A DNA stretch of 40,841 nt from contig JANQFE010000062.1 of NCBI GenBank assembly GCA_028278025.1, positions 1-40,841 of the forward strand. Reading direction: 5' to 3'. The notes under the pieces were generated by a model that searched no databases, had not been told where the DNA came from, and saw only the letters and a program-made list of their open reading frames with translations. Position numbers and translations under genes: made by a program. This document shows positions 28,243-36,662 of the stretch, in pieces. Source of the stretch: Thermodesulfobacteriota bacterium. Its GTDB lineage: Bacteria; Desulfobacterota; WTBG01; CAIYCZ01; CAIRTM01. Numbering within the stretch: the first letter of the stretch is position 1; the number at the start of each line of letters is the position of its first letter.

Positions 28243-28291
28243 TTGACATTTCAATGATACAGAATTAGTCTTTTAAATATAGTCTTTTAAA
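28243..28291 (+). promoter_or_regulatory. Candidate -35 and tandem 12-bp repeats before padR B
   Basis: TTGACA lies at 28243-28248. A weak -10 (TAGTCT) at 17 bases falls inside the first of two identical direct repeats TAGTCTTTTAAA (28266-28277 and 28280-28291, 14-base period). The repeats lie 25 bases before the GTG start and could be an operator. Confidence 0.4.
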
Positions 28292-28316
28292 ATACATCCT
28301 ACCAGTAGAGTGTGCC

Positions 28317-28709
28317 GTGAAAACCACGAGGAAAGAAAGCAAAAAAGATAAAGAAGAAAGAATTATCGCAAAGCATATTGAACAGCTTTTATTTGATATA
28401 AAACGGGGATTTCTGCAGTTTATAGTACTCTCGCTTATAAATCGAGGGCCTACGTATGCCTATGAGATAAAGTCTGAGGTTTTCAAAATCACCGGAGGTA
28501 CTTTTGATATAGATCGGAACAACCTTTATAAAAAGCTGCGTGTACTTGAGCGTGAAGGCATTCTGGTAAGTACTGAAGAGCCGTCAGAGCAGGGCGCAAA
28601 CAGGAAGTATTATGCTCTCACACCCTTCGGTAAAAAATTTTTGAAAGAAATCTCCAAGCTTATGGTACCGGTAATAAATTCATTCTACGAGAATATTCAC
28701 AAAAATTAA
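28317..28709 (+). CDS. PadR-family transcriptional regulator (paralogue B)
   Basis: 130 residues starting at GTG. It has the same core as paralogue A: FDIKRGFLQFIVLSLINRGPTYAYEIKSEV, FDIDRNNLYKKLRVLEREGIL and NRKYYALTPFGKKFL. The basic N-terminus KTTRKESKKDK is longer in charge. It lies 106 bases before the first flavoprotein gene, in the same direction, so it may autoregulate and control the redox operon. Effector unknown. Confidence 0.9.
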   Translation: MKTTRKESKKDKEERIIAKHIEQLLFDIKRGFLQFIVLSLINRGPTYAYEIKSEVFKITGGTFDIDRNNLYKKLRVLEREGILVSTEEPSEQGANRKYYALTPFGKKFLKEISKLMVPVINSFYENIHKN

Positions 28710-28815
28710 TGTGTAGACAGAAACACCTTACCTTCTTGGTAAATTCTCCTTTTTTTCGAAATTATCAAAGCACAAAATATTTCATAAACTAAAACTAAGA
28801 GTATGGGGTCAGGAC

Positions 28816-30144
28816 ATGGCAAAAATATATGATCTTATAGTGGTTGGCGGCGGCACATCCGGACTGGAAGCTGCAAAGACGGCTGCGCAAAATGGGCTGA
28901 AGGTTGCCCTGCTTGAGAGGAAAACAAATCCGGCCAAGATCCAGCGGTCATGTGCACAGATGTTCTTGATGAATATGGATTCATTTTATAATGAGCGCAT
29001 GTATTTCTCCCGCGAACAAGAAAAGTGGGTGTTTCCTGTAAATAATTTTACAGTCAACTACAAGGGTGACTATAAGGAATTCTATGGGCTGCATTTTGTA
29101 GCCCCTAACACCGTAGATCGTATAGAAATCGGTGACTATGAAAAAAATGCCTCCGGCAGCGGGATACCTGCTGTTGTATTTGATAAGGGTGCCCTGCTTG
29201 GCGGACTCTTTGAAGAAGGCCAAAAAGCCGGGGTTGATTTTTATATGGAGCGCAATGTTATTGATGCCCGCAAGACCGGTCAGGTTATTACGGTCAAAAC
29301 ATATGAGGGCGAAACACTGCAGGCCACGTTTTGTATTGCTGCCGACGGTGTAAATTCCAGGCTGGCCCGGAATCTGGGACTGAACCGCCAGCGGGTTTTT
29401 GTTAATACGGGTAGAGCCAACAGTTTTTATATTACTGGTGTTGAGTTTGAACGCTCGGAAGTAATTTTTTTGGGAATCTGTTTTGACCAGACCGGCGGTT
29501 TGGGAACCATTATGTTTTCTATGCTTCCCAGCGTATACAATCCGGGTGAATACTGGCTCTATATCGTGGGCCTTGAGCGCTTTGAATTCCTGACCCAAAG
29601 AAGCCCTTTCAGGAAATGGTTCCATAACGTGGAAATAACCCACCAGCGCTGTGCAGTTGTCAGCAACTGGGGGCCGGCTAAAGAACCATTTATTGATAAT
29701 GTGCTTTTTGTCGGTGACAGCTGCTGGTTTGCCGAAGCTGAAAACACCGGGGCCCTGCTGTCCGGACATAAGGCTGCTAATGCCGTGTGTAAGGCTATCC
29801 ATACAGGGCGGATAAACAGAGAAGGTGTTATCGATTATATTGACTGGTGGAAGCAGAACTGGACAGACACACATGATTACAGGGATTTTGTGTGCTACCC
29901 GCTCTTTAATCGGCTTTTTAATGAACAGGAGTTTAATTATCTGCACCATATCGTCAACCAGAAATTGCCCTGGTCCCTGAATCCTTTCAAGCTGTACAGT
30001 AACCTGGTAACCGCTATCACACCGCATATGGAACAAATTAAGCAGGAGCAACCTGTTATTGCTCAAAAAATTGCCCTGTTTAAACCTGAAAATGCTGTCA
30101 ACATGATGAAACCGGCCAGCCGAGCCGGCTTCCCGGGTTATTGA
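28816..30144 (+). CDS. Geranylgeranyl-reductase-like FAD oxidoreductase 1
   Basis: 442 residues. N-terminal FAD motif YDLIVVGGGTSGLEAAKTAA, conserved cysteine 46 in RSCAQM, the second FAD segment CIAADGVNSRLARNLG, and FVGDSCWFAEAENTGALLSGHKAA. This is the group-2 flavoprotein layout of the geranylgeranyl reductase / halogenase / UbiH superfamily. In GGR enzymes electrons from ferredoxin or NADPH reduce isoprenoid double bonds. The C-terminal segment PHMEQIKQEQPVIAQKIA is shared with flavoprotein 2 (SHIDQIKKERPETAKTI). It is followed by its own promoter gap and the ferredoxin/Nuo genes. The substrate is unknown. Confidence 0.88.
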   Translation: MAKIYDLIVVGGGTSGLEAAKTAAQNGLKVALLERKTNPAKIQRSCAQMFLMNMDSFYNERMYFSREQEKWVFPVNNFTVNYKGDYKEFYGLHFVAPNTVDRIEIGDYEKNASGSGIPAVVFDKGALLGGLFEEGQKAGVDFYMERNVIDARKTGQVITVKTYEGETLQATFCIAADGVNSRLARNLGLNRQRVFVNTGRANSFYITGVEFERSEVIFLGICFDQTGGLGTIMFSMLPSVYNPGEYWLYIVGLERFEFLTQRSPFRKWFHNVEITHQRCAVVSNWGPAKEPFIDNVLFVGDSCWFAEAENTGALLSGHKAANAVCKAIHTGRINREGVIDYIDWWKQNWTDTHDYRDFVCYPLFNRLFNEQEFNYLHHIVNQKLPWSLNPFKLYSNLVTAITPHMEQIKQEQPVIAQKIALFKPENAVNMMKPASRAGFPGY

Positions 30145-30160
30145 TCGGTATCATTATTTC

Positions 30161-30189
30161 TTGACAAGCTTTGCATGCTGGAGTATAGT
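30161..30189 (+). promoter_or_regulatory. Sigma70-type promoter of the ferredoxin-Nuo operon
   Basis: TTGACA (30161-30166), 17 bases, TATAGT (30184-30189). It lies 16 bases after the flavoprotein 1 stop and about 54 bases before the ferredoxin ATG. It is the best promoter match in the window. Confidence 0.8.
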
Positions 30190-30242
30190 TGGTCTACAGA
30201 ATAATACCTTAGAAATATATTATTATAAAAGCACCTCGAAAA

Positions 30243-30551
30243 ATGAAAAAACAAAACACCCCAAACGAACAGTTGTTGGCTTCTGTAACAACCAATTTTT
30301 TTTCCAATGAAGACTGGAGATTCGAAAAACCCGTATGGGACAACCAAAAATGTATCCGTTGCGGGGTCTGCGGCCTGTCCTGCCCGGATGGTGCAATTTT
30401 TCAAAATGGCGAAGGCTATTACGAAGCAGATGAAACCTATTGTAAAGGGTGTGGTCTCTGCAAGCAACAATGTTGGACCGGTTGTATCTCAATGGAGCCT
30501 TATGCTGAGCCGCCCCCCTGGTTGGCTCTGGTTAGGAAAATAAGGTCTTAG
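30243..30551 (+). CDS. 2x[4Fe-4S] ferredoxin, PorD-like
   Basis: 102 residues. The sequence WRFEKPVWDNQKCIRCGVCGLSCPDGAIF followed by CKGCGLCKQQC resembles the delta subunit (PorD) of pyruvate:ferredoxin oxidoreductase, including the W-R and P-V-W start and the CPDGAI motif. It holds two CxxCxxCxxxC clusters; after the second the usual Pro is Trp. It lies 14 bases before the PorB-like gene. It should carry electrons to or from that protein and the NADH module. No porA or porC is present. Confidence 0.9.
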   Translation: MKKQNTPNEQLLASVTTNFFSNEDWRFEKPVWDNQKCIRCGVCGLSCPDGAIFQNGEGYYEADETYCKGCGLCKQQCWTGCISMEPYAEPPPWLALVRKIRS

Positions 30552-30565
30552 GGAGAAAAAGTTAC

Positions 30566-31483
30566 ATGGATAAATTTTCTGTATATGTTCCCAAGCTTTT
30601 ACCACAGGATGAACGATTCGTATCGGGTCGGCGCTCATGCAAAGGATGCGGCAAAGCACTTGCAGCACGCCTGGTGACCAAAGCGGCTGATGCTGCCGTT
30701 ATCTCGGAGGAAGTGCTTAAGGCCCGTTTCCCGGAGCTTGTCTCGTTAAACGCTCAAAGCTATGCCCTGGATGACGTTACCTGTGATGCAACGCTTAAAA
30801 AACTTCTTGCATCTATAGATCACATCAACGCATCTGCTGCGCAGCAGACCAAAACAAACCATAAGTTGATTAAGAAGGCTATTGTCGGTATTAACCGGCA
30901 GGTTTTCATGTCTGACTATCTGGCACTGTCACAGCTGTTCCAGCAACGCAAGGAAGCCCTGTATGTCTGCTTTGATAATGAACGCAGCATTGATACCCTT
31001 ATTTCCAAGGCAGCGCCCAAACCCTTCATCCTTGCAGAAGACCGACACCCCGTCTCTAATGAAGATATTGCCCGCATACTGCAGGAAAAACAGATTCCCC
31101 CGGTAGTTGCGGAAGCCGGGTTCTCCTATACCGCAACGGCCTGTTCCAGCCTGCCTTTTGATTTGATTGATAAGGTCAAAAAGGGACTTGCCTGCAGCGG
31201 CAATGCCTTTATCCTGGTTTTGACCCCCTGCCCCACCGGCTGGGTGTTTGCGCCTGAAAAGACCATTGCGGTGGGACTGAAAGCCGTACAAACCGGCTAT
31301 TTCCCTCTGTATGAAATCAGCGATGGCAGCCTGCGCATCACTGAGCGTTTGCAAAAGCAAAAACCGGTACAGGAATTTTTAATGGCACAAAAACGTTTTA
31401 TAGCTTTTCCGCCAAAACTCATCCCTGCTGTCCAGGCTGCTGTTGATGCAGTCTATGCAGACCTTTTACAAAAGGAGCAGTAG
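30566..31483 (+). CDS. PorB-like iron-sulfur protein lacking the TPP-binding motif
   Basis: 305 residues, homologous to the beta subunit of 2-oxoacid:ferredoxin oxidoreductases. Cysteines 25 and 28 (SCKGCGKALAARLV) equal the CPGC pair; C73 and C222 (LTPCPTGWVF) are candidate third and fourth ligands. The stretches VCFDNERSIDTLI and TPCPTGWVFAPEKT match PorB. The TPP/Mg2+ motif GDGGTxDIG is missing: the equivalent place reads VGINRQVFMSDYLAL (~107-121). So it probably holds a [4Fe-4S] cluster but cannot do normal TPP chemistry. It may be a structural or electron-transfer subunit. The alpha subunit is absent. Confidence 0.85.
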   Translation: MDKFSVYVPKLLPQDERFVSGRRSCKGCGKALAARLVTKAADAAVISEEVLKARFPELVSLNAQSYALDDVTCDATLKKLLASIDHINASAAQQTKTNHKLIKKAIVGINRQVFMSDYLALSQLFQQRKEALYVCFDNERSIDTLISKAAPKPFILAEDRHPVSNEDIARILQEKQIPPVVAEAGFSYTATACSSLPFDLIDKVKKGLACSGNAFILVLTPCPTGWVFAPEKTIAVGLKAVQTGYFPLYEISDGSLRITERLQKQKPVQEFLMAQKRFIAFPPKLIPAVQAAVDAVYADLLQKEQ

Positions 31484-31493
31484 CAAAAACACT

Positions 31494-31970
31494 ATGGAAT
31501 CGTTTAATAAAACTTCGCTTAACACGATTATACAAGCACATAAAAAACAGAACGGCTCTCTTGTTAGCCTGTTGCAGGACATCCAGGATACATTCGGCTA
31601 TCTGCCCCGGGAAGCACTGCAGCATGTCAACACCGTGCTGGATATTCCACTCAGCAAGCTGTTCTCTATTGCAACGTTTTACAATGCATTCAACTTAGAA
31701 CCTCAAGGTAAAAACACCTTGAGTGTCTGCCTGGGCACAGCCTGTCATGTTAAGGGTGGTGAAAACCTGATTGCTATGATGGGCAGAGCGCTTGGTCTTG
31801 ATAATTCCGAAGGCACATCCGCTGACGGCAAATTTACTATAAAAAAAGTCCGGTGTCTTGGCTGTTGCAGCATGGCTCCGGTGGTAAAGGCAAATGATGA
31901 TATTCATGGCTCTATGACCCAGACAAAAACAGCAAATCTCCTTAAAAAACTGAAAAAAAGTAAAAGATGA
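31494..31970 (+). CDS. NuoE-like [2Fe-2S] subunit
   Basis: 158 residues from the ATG at 31494; the frame extends upstream to 31443, overlapping the PorB-like gene, but the family starts here. Thioredoxin-like NuoE fold with LLQDIQDTFGYLP, the [2Fe-2S] ligands C79 and C84 (CLGTAC) and C121 and C125 (CLGCC), and MAPVVKAND. In complex I and in bifurcating hydrogenases NuoE partners NuoF at the NADH end. It overlaps the NuoF-like gene by four bases, so translation is coupled. Confidence 0.95.
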   Translation: MESFNKTSLNTIIQAHKKQNGSLVSLLQDIQDTFGYLPREALQHVNTVLDIPLSKLFSIATFYNAFNLEPQGKNTLSVCLGTACHVKGGENLIAMMGRALGLDNSEGTSADGKFTIKKVRCLGCCSMAPVVKANDDIHGSMTQTKTANLLKKLKKSKR

Positions 31971-33871
31971 ATGCTAAAGCAATAAAAAACGTGCAAGGGT
32001 TAAAAAAAGAAGGGCTTGTATCCCTTTTTCCTGACAAAATCAAAATTATAGTAGGATCAGCTTCCTGCGGCCTTGCCGCCGGGGCCGGACCGGTGTTCGA
32101 GGCTATAAAAACCGGCGTTAAAGAAAAAAGAATTAAAGCCCGTGTCACCAGGACCGGTTGTATCGGCCTGTGCCACCAGGAACCTCTGGTTGACGTAATT
32201 ATTCCCGACAAGCCCCGGCTCACCTATGGAAAGGTCACTCCGCAAGCTGTCAAGAAAATACTGGATGCTCTGAAAAAAGGTAAGGTGCCGCAAGGTGCCT
32301 TTGCCAGGATCGATACAGAAGAATTCCTGCTGGAAGGGACCTCTCGTACCTACGGCACAGATTCTGAAGACCCGCAAATCGCACAGATTCCCGGCTTTGA
32401 TGTTTTGTCGTTTTATCAGAAACAGTCACGGATTGCCCTGCGCAATTGCGGTTTTATCGATCCGGGAAATATCCTCGAGTATATGGCCAAGGGCGGCTAT
32501 ACGGCCCTGGCCGAGCTCTTACAGTCTAAATCGCCTCAGCAGGTGGTAAGCGAGATAGAGCGCTCCGGTCTGCGGGGGCGGGGCGGGGCCGGATTTTTAA
32601 CAGGGCGCAAATGGAAAATGTGCCGCGCTGCACACGCCGATAAAAAATATCTGATCTGTAATGCAGATGAAGGCGACCCCGGTGCCTATATGGACCGCAG
32701 CATCCTGGAAGGAGATCCCCATACCGTGATCGAGGGCATGCTGATTGCGGGGTATGCTATCGGGGCCGCGCAGGGATATATATATGTACGTGATGAATAT
32801 CCGCTGGCCATTGAGCGGCTGCAAAAAGCGCTCAAACAGGCTCGCACACATGGTCTGCTCGGTGACGATATTCTTAAATCCGGTTTCAGCTTTGATATCA
32901 TCATCAATCGCGGTGCCGGTGCATTTGTCTGCGGTGAAGAGACTGCCCTTATCAAGTCTATAGAAGGTGACTGGGGTGAACCCAGGCAACGGCCGCCCTA
33001 TCCTGCCCAAAGGGGCCTTTGGGGTAAGCCGACCGTTATAAATAACGTGGAAACTCTGGCAACAGTTCCCGCAGTAATGCATAATGGCGCCAAGTGGTTT
33101 TCTGCCCTGGGCACACAGCACAGCAAAGGAACCAAAGTTTTTTCACTGGTGGGCAAAGTAAACAGAATCGGACTGGTGGAAGTTCCTATGGGAACTAGTC
33201 TGCGCGATATTATTTATGATATCGGCGGCGGGATTCCGGATGGCAGAGCGTTTAAAGCTGTGCAAACCGGCGGTCCCTCCGGCGGCTGCATTCCCGCTGA
33301 ACTCATCGACCTGCCGGTAGATTATGAAGCTCTGAGCCGGGCCGGCTCTATTATGGGCTCCGGCGGCCTGATAGTTATGGATGACAAAACCTGCATGGTG
33401 GATGTCGCCAAGTATTTCCTTGACTTTCTGGAAAATGAATCCTGTGGCAAATGTACGCCCTGTCGGGTTGGCGTGAAAAGAATGCGTGAACTACTGGACG
33501 CAATTTGCAGCGGCAGCGGCATTATAGAGGACCTGGCACTTCTTGAAAAAATGGCTCTCAATATAAAAGATTCCGCCCTGTGCGGTCTCGGCAAAACAGC
33601 ACCGAACCCGGTGCTGTCAACCCTGAAATATTTTAAGGATGAATATCTGGCCCATATTCTGCTAAAAAAATGCCCTGCCGGAGTCTGTAAAAACCTGATC
33701 ACTTATGCTATTGACCCGGCAGTCTGTACCGGCTGCGGAGCCTGCCTAAAGGCTTGTCCCGCTGATGCGATTAAGGGCGAAAAGAAGAAAGCTCACAAAG
33801 TGCTCACCAAAAAATGTATTAAATGCGGTGCATGCCAGGAAGTATGCCCGGTGGGTGCTGTAGTAACATAA
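31967..33871 (+). CDS. NuoF-like NADH-binding flavoprotein with fused Fe-S domains
   Basis: 634 residues, larger than classical NuoF (~440) and like HydB/HndC proteins of bifurcating complexes. Residues 1-110 are a thioredoxin-like [2Fe-2S] domain (SCGLAAGAG and TGCIGLC). The core has the FMN/NADH loop GLRGRGGAGFLTGRKW, NADEGDPGAYMDRSILEGDP and the [4Fe-4S] site SCGKCTPCRVGVKRM. The C-terminus adds two ferredoxin motifs (C587: CTGCGACLKACP; C617: CIKCGACQEVCP). It accepts or gives hydride from NADH and feeds several clusters. The extended form suits soluble ferredoxin-linked complexes rather than complex I. Confidence 0.96.
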   Translation: MNAKAIKNVQGLKKEGLVSLFPDKIKIIVGSASCGLAAGAGPVFEAIKTGVKEKRIKARVTRTGCIGLCHQEPLVDVIIPDKPRLTYGKVTPQAVKKILDALKKGKVPQGAFARIDTEEFLLEGTSRTYGTDSEDPQIAQIPGFDVLSFYQKQSRIALRNCGFIDPGNILEYMAKGGYTALAELLQSKSPQQVVSEIERSGLRGRGGAGFLTGRKWKMCRAAHADKKYLICNADEGDPGAYMDRSILEGDPHTVIEGMLIAGYAIGAAQGYIYVRDEYPLAIERLQKALKQARTHGLLGDDILKSGFSFDIIINRGAGAFVCGEETALIKSIEGDWGEPRQRPPYPAQRGLWGKPTVINNVETLATVPAVMHNGAKWFSALGTQHSKGTKVFSLVGKVNRIGLVEVPMGTSLRDIIYDIGGGIPDGRAFKAVQTGGPSGGCIPAELIDLPVDYEALSRAGSIMGSGGLIVMDDKTCMVDVAKYFLDFLENESCGKCTPCRVGVKRMRELLDAICSGSGIIEDLALLEKMALNIKDSALCGLGKTAPNPVLSTLKYFKDEYLAHILLKKCPAGVCKNLITYAIDPAVCTGCGACLKACPADAIKGEKKKAHKVLTKKCIKCGACQEVCPVGAVVT

Positions 33872-33910
33872 ACTGTTAGGTTCAATTTTCTCTATGCAGA
33901 GGTATATTAC

Positions 33911-34672
33911 ATGGTCGCGCTAAAGATTGATGGTATTGCAACGAGTGTTCCTGATGGGACAACCATTTTAACAGTTGCCAAAAAACTGGGCATCTGGATT
34001 CCAACCCTGTGTCACCACGATGTACTGACTCCTTACGGCGGATGCCGGCTCTGTGTGGTTGAGGTGACTCTGGATGGGGCAACCCAGATAGTTTCTGCCT
34101 GCACGTATGCAGCTGCAGACGGCATTGAAGTGCAGACATGTACCGAAAGAATCATTGGAATACGAAAGTTTATTGTTGAAATGCTGCTGGCCGAAGCACC
34201 CCAGGCCGAAGTGCTTCAGGATCTGGCCCGCGATTTAGGGGTCACTCCTCCAGAACGTTTCCAGCCGCGCAATGAACTGTGTATTGCCTGCGGGCAGTGC
34301 ATACGGGCCTGCCGTGAGATAGTTGAAGTGAGTGCAATCGACTTTGCCCACCGGGGCTATGAGCGTGTTGCCGCATCACCGTTCTTTCAGCGATCTGAAG
34401 ACTGTATTGCCTGCGGCACCTGCGTGGATATCTGCCCGACCGGGGCAATCACTAAAAGGGATATTCCCGCAGGTGAAAAGGCTGTTGTTGCCGATGGAAT
34501 AAACATCACCGGCCCTGCCCGCATAATTGACAACTGGAAAGTCGGTCTGGCCCTGAAACAATGTGAAAAATGCGGTGAACACTTCGCCCCCCAGTTTCAG
34601 CTTGATCATTTCAGCAAACGAGCATCACTGCCGGATGACTTTTTTAATGTCTGCCGGCAGTGCCGGACATAA
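33911..34672 (+). CDS. NuoG N-terminal-like iron-sulfur protein
   Basis: 253 residues, only the electron-wire part of NuoG. A plant-type [2Fe-2S] domain has C34, C45, C48 and C64 (with C77 nearby). Two [4Fe-4S] motifs follow: CIACGQCIRAC (124-134) and CIACGTCVDICP (165-175). The C-terminal tail has CEKCG (218/221) and CRQC (248/251), which could bind zinc or a further iron. The molybdopterin-like domain is absent. Such proteins form the relay beside NuoEF in bifurcating hydrogenases and formate dehydrogenases. Here no hydrogenase or dehydrogenase follows; a ferredoxin and a flavoprotein do. Confidence 0.94.
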   Translation: MVALKIDGIATSVPDGTTILTVAKKLGIWIPTLCHHDVLTPYGGCRLCVVEVTLDGATQIVSACTYAAADGIEVQTCTERIIGIRKFIVEMLLAEAPQAEVLQDLARDLGVTPPERFQPRNELCIACGQCIRACREIVEVSAIDFAHRGYERVAASPFFQRSEDCIACGTCVDICPTGAITKRDIPAGEKAVVADGINITGPARIIDNWKVGLALKQCEKCGEHFAPQFQLDHFSKRASLPDDFFNVCRQCRT

Positions 34673-34718
34673 CATACGTTTAGTTGAATAATAAATTCTA
34701 ATAAGGGCGTAAAAACAT

Positions 34719-34955
34719 ATGGTAGTTGATCGAGAAGAATGTGTTGGTTGCGGGGCTTGTGTAAATCTGTGCCCCAGGCTGGCCATACGGTTTATTGATA
34801 ACAAATCCTATATTGATCAGGTCTCCTGTATCGAGTGTGGTACCTGTAGAGAGTCGTGCGGCGTTGAGGCCATCTATGCGGGTTGTCGTTTCCCGGACAT
34901 AGTGCTGCTCAATTTTGCAAACAATCCCTATGCGGATGATACCACGACTATTTAA
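34719..34955 (+). CDS. Small 2x[4Fe-4S] ferredoxin
   Basis: 78 residues: CVGCGACVNLCPRLAIRF and CIECGTCRESCGVEAIY give two CxxCxxCxxxC clusters, the second followed by Gly in place of the usual Pro. It closely resembles the 56-codon ferredoxin at 38258, including the segment ID+SYID/AFID before the second cluster. Its stop lies 55 bases before the start of flavoprotein 2, which it probably serves as electron donor. Confidence 0.93.
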   Translation: MVVDREECVGCGACVNLCPRLAIRFIDNKSYIDQVSCIECGTCRESCGVEAIYAGCRFPDIVLLNFANNPYADDTTTI

Positions 34956-35010
34956 GTTTTCTGCGCAGTCTACACGATGCAGGATGTCTCGTCGTAAAGG
35001 AGCATACTTA

Positions 35011-36324
35011 ATGAAGGATATATATGATATTGTAGTAGTTGGGGCAGGTCCGGCAGGTTTGATGGTTGCCAAAGAAATGGCTGCTGCCGGCCAGGATGTG
35101 CTGCTGGTTGATATAAAAAAGGATATTCCTCTTATAAACCGGTCATGCTGCACCATGCTGATTAATGAGCCTAATACCCATGGCGAAACCGTACACATTG
35201 TTGACAACAACCTGCATTTTGAAAAAACCGGTTTCACTGTTAAGTATTCTGGGCAGTTTGTAAAGCTGGTAAAAAGCTCGCGGCTCAGCCCCGGCGGCTA
35301 CAAGCTCACCATGGCTAACGAAAAGGAAGGTGTTGCCCATCCTTACACAAAAGAGGTTATCCTGCGTGATCTCCTGCAGGAAGCAGTGCAAAACGGTGTA
35401 GATATCCTGACTGAAACAGCAGGGATAAAGGCTGAAAATATCAATGGCGGGGTTAAGGTATATCTGCGCAGTTCGCATTCGCGTTTCCTTAAGGAGGTGC
35501 GCTGCAAAATAGCCTTTGCCGCCGATGGCGTTAATTCTCAGATAACCAGGGGGCTGAAACTGGCCAAACAAAGAAAATATTTCGGTTCATACCGGGTAGC
35601 TTCCTATTTCCTCGATGAGGTAGACTACCCCTACTGGGATTCATGGATCACCTGTGTGGGTAAAGGCCACACCCAGCTGGGAAGGGGACAGATATACATG
35701 GTTCCCAAATATCTGCCGAATGCAAAGCCGGGTGACAAACCGATTCTTGACGTGTTCTGCGGTTCACCAATCGGCGTACCCTCAAAACAATCCCTTGACT
35801 GGTGTCTGCAGGAAGGCCCTTTTAACGAATGGTTCCATAATGCCAAGATAGTCCATAAAGCAGCCTGTGTGCTTAATTTTTATACCTGCATCATGAATCC
35901 GGTTGAAGGCAATATTGTGGTCGTGGGTGATGCCGCCTCATTTATTGAGACGTACTGCCAGTCAGCTCTTGTATACGGGTATCGTGCGGCCCAGGCGGCG
36001 TTAAAACAACTTGATACCGGTAAAGGATATGAGGACTACAGCACCTTTTGGAGAGAAAGTTTTGAATACTGCTGGCCCGGAGAAATTGAAAAGGCTCTGC
36101 AGGGATTTGGACTGCATATGATAAGTGACGAGGAACTGGATTATATTTTCAGCCTGACCGACAAAGAGGAATATTTTGGATATGTCAGTGAAAACACGGC
36201 ACCGAGGGTTATGAAAGAAGCCATCATGAGCCATATTGACCAGATTAAAAAAGAACGGCCTGAAACAGCTAAAACTATTGAAAAGCATTGGCAGTCATCA
36301 GCAGAAGATATTGTCCAAGCATAA
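35011..36324 (+). CDS. Geranylgeranyl-reductase-like FAD oxidoreductase 2
   Basis: 437 residues from ATG 35011, chosen because AAAGGAG precedes it and the family begins with the FAD loop; the longer frame overlaps the ferredoxin. YDIVVVGAGPAGLMVAKEMAAAG is the FAD Rossmann motif, RSCCTML holds conserved cysteine 46 plus a second Cys, then FAADGVNSQITRG and VVVGDAASFIETYCQSALVYGYRAA. Shape and C-terminal tail match flavoprotein 1, although sequence identity is moderate. It probably takes electrons from the ferredoxin encoded just before it. Substrate is unknown; an isoprenoid or a quinone side chain fits the family. Confidence 0.9.
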   Translation: MKDIYDIVVVGAGPAGLMVAKEMAAAGQDVLLVDIKKDIPLINRSCCTMLINEPNTHGETVHIVDNNLHFEKTGFTVKYSGQFVKLVKSSRLSPGGYKLTMANEKEGVAHPYTKEVILRDLLQEAVQNGVDILTETAGIKAENINGGVKVYLRSSHSRFLKEVRCKIAFAADGVNSQITRGLKLAKQRKYFGSYRVASYFLDEVDYPYWDSWITCVGKGHTQLGRGQIYMVPKYLPNAKPGDKPILDVFCGSPIGVPSKQSLDWCLQEGPFNEWFHNAKIVHKAACVLNFYTCIMNPVEGNIVVVGDAASFIETYCQSALVYGYRAAQAALKQLDTGKGYEDYSTFWRESFEYCWPGEIEKALQGFGLHMISDEELDYIFSLTDKEEYFGYVSENTAPRVMKEAIMSHIDQIKKERPETAKTIEKHWQSSAEDIVQA

Positions 36325-36517
36325 ACCGGCCGGATATAATGCTGCGTTCACCATACCGATCTTAGTAGAGACCGTTTCCATGATTATATGAAAACAACAG
36401 ATGGGGTAGAAGAATTGCTCATTTTCTTCAGCCCCCTTTTTTTGAAGTCTAATAAATTAAGATTAAACTGGACATAATAGATTAGAGTATTTCTCTTTTT
36501 TCTATAGCCCTTGAGCA
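36325..36517. other. Spacer after flavoprotein 2
   Basis: This is part of a 535-base gap (36325-36859). No credible ORF is present; the two open frames here overlap repeat E3 in opposite directions and look accidental. T-rich around 36420-36500. Confidence 0.4.
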
Positions 36518-36637
36518 CTGCGAAGGCTGAGGTGGTAAGAGCAACTGCGGCGTTGCGAACGATGGACGCTATAGTTGATTCTGGATATTCCAGCGAGCAC
36601 GTAGCCGCAGGCAGCCGAACCGCATCGGCCTTCGCAG
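36518..36637 (+). repeat. Palindromic intergenic repeat, copy E3
   Basis: The arms CTGCGAAGGC (36518-36527) and GCCTTCGCAG (36628-36637) are perfectly complementary. The core TTCCAGCGAGCA (36588-36599) is identical to E2, and GTAGCCGCAGGCAGC resembles the GCCCGCAGC block of E1 and E2. It overlaps by two bases the terminator-like stem at 36636. Confidence 0.65.
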
Positions 36638-36662
36638 CCTCAACTGTGAGGCTACGCTTTTT
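36636..36662 (+). terminator. Terminator-like hairpin after flavoprotein 2 and repeat E3
   Basis: Stem AGCCTCA (36636-36642) and TGAGGCT (36647-36653), loop ACTG, then ACGC and six T. It is well placed to end the flavoprotein 2 transcript and separate it from the Tat-protein genes. Confidence 0.55.

Noticed and set aside
28981..30066. 361-residue minus-strand ORF
   Set aside because: It lies entirely within the flavoprotein 1 gene on the other strand; the sense gene has clear FAD motifs.
30243..31483. Pyruvate:ferredoxin oxidoreductase operon
   Set aside because: PorA and PorC are missing and the PorB TPP motif is absent, so the reaction is not supported.
31494..34672. Respiratory complex I operon
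   Set aside because: Only E, F and a truncated G-like subunit occur; no membrane or quinone-binding Nuo genes follow.
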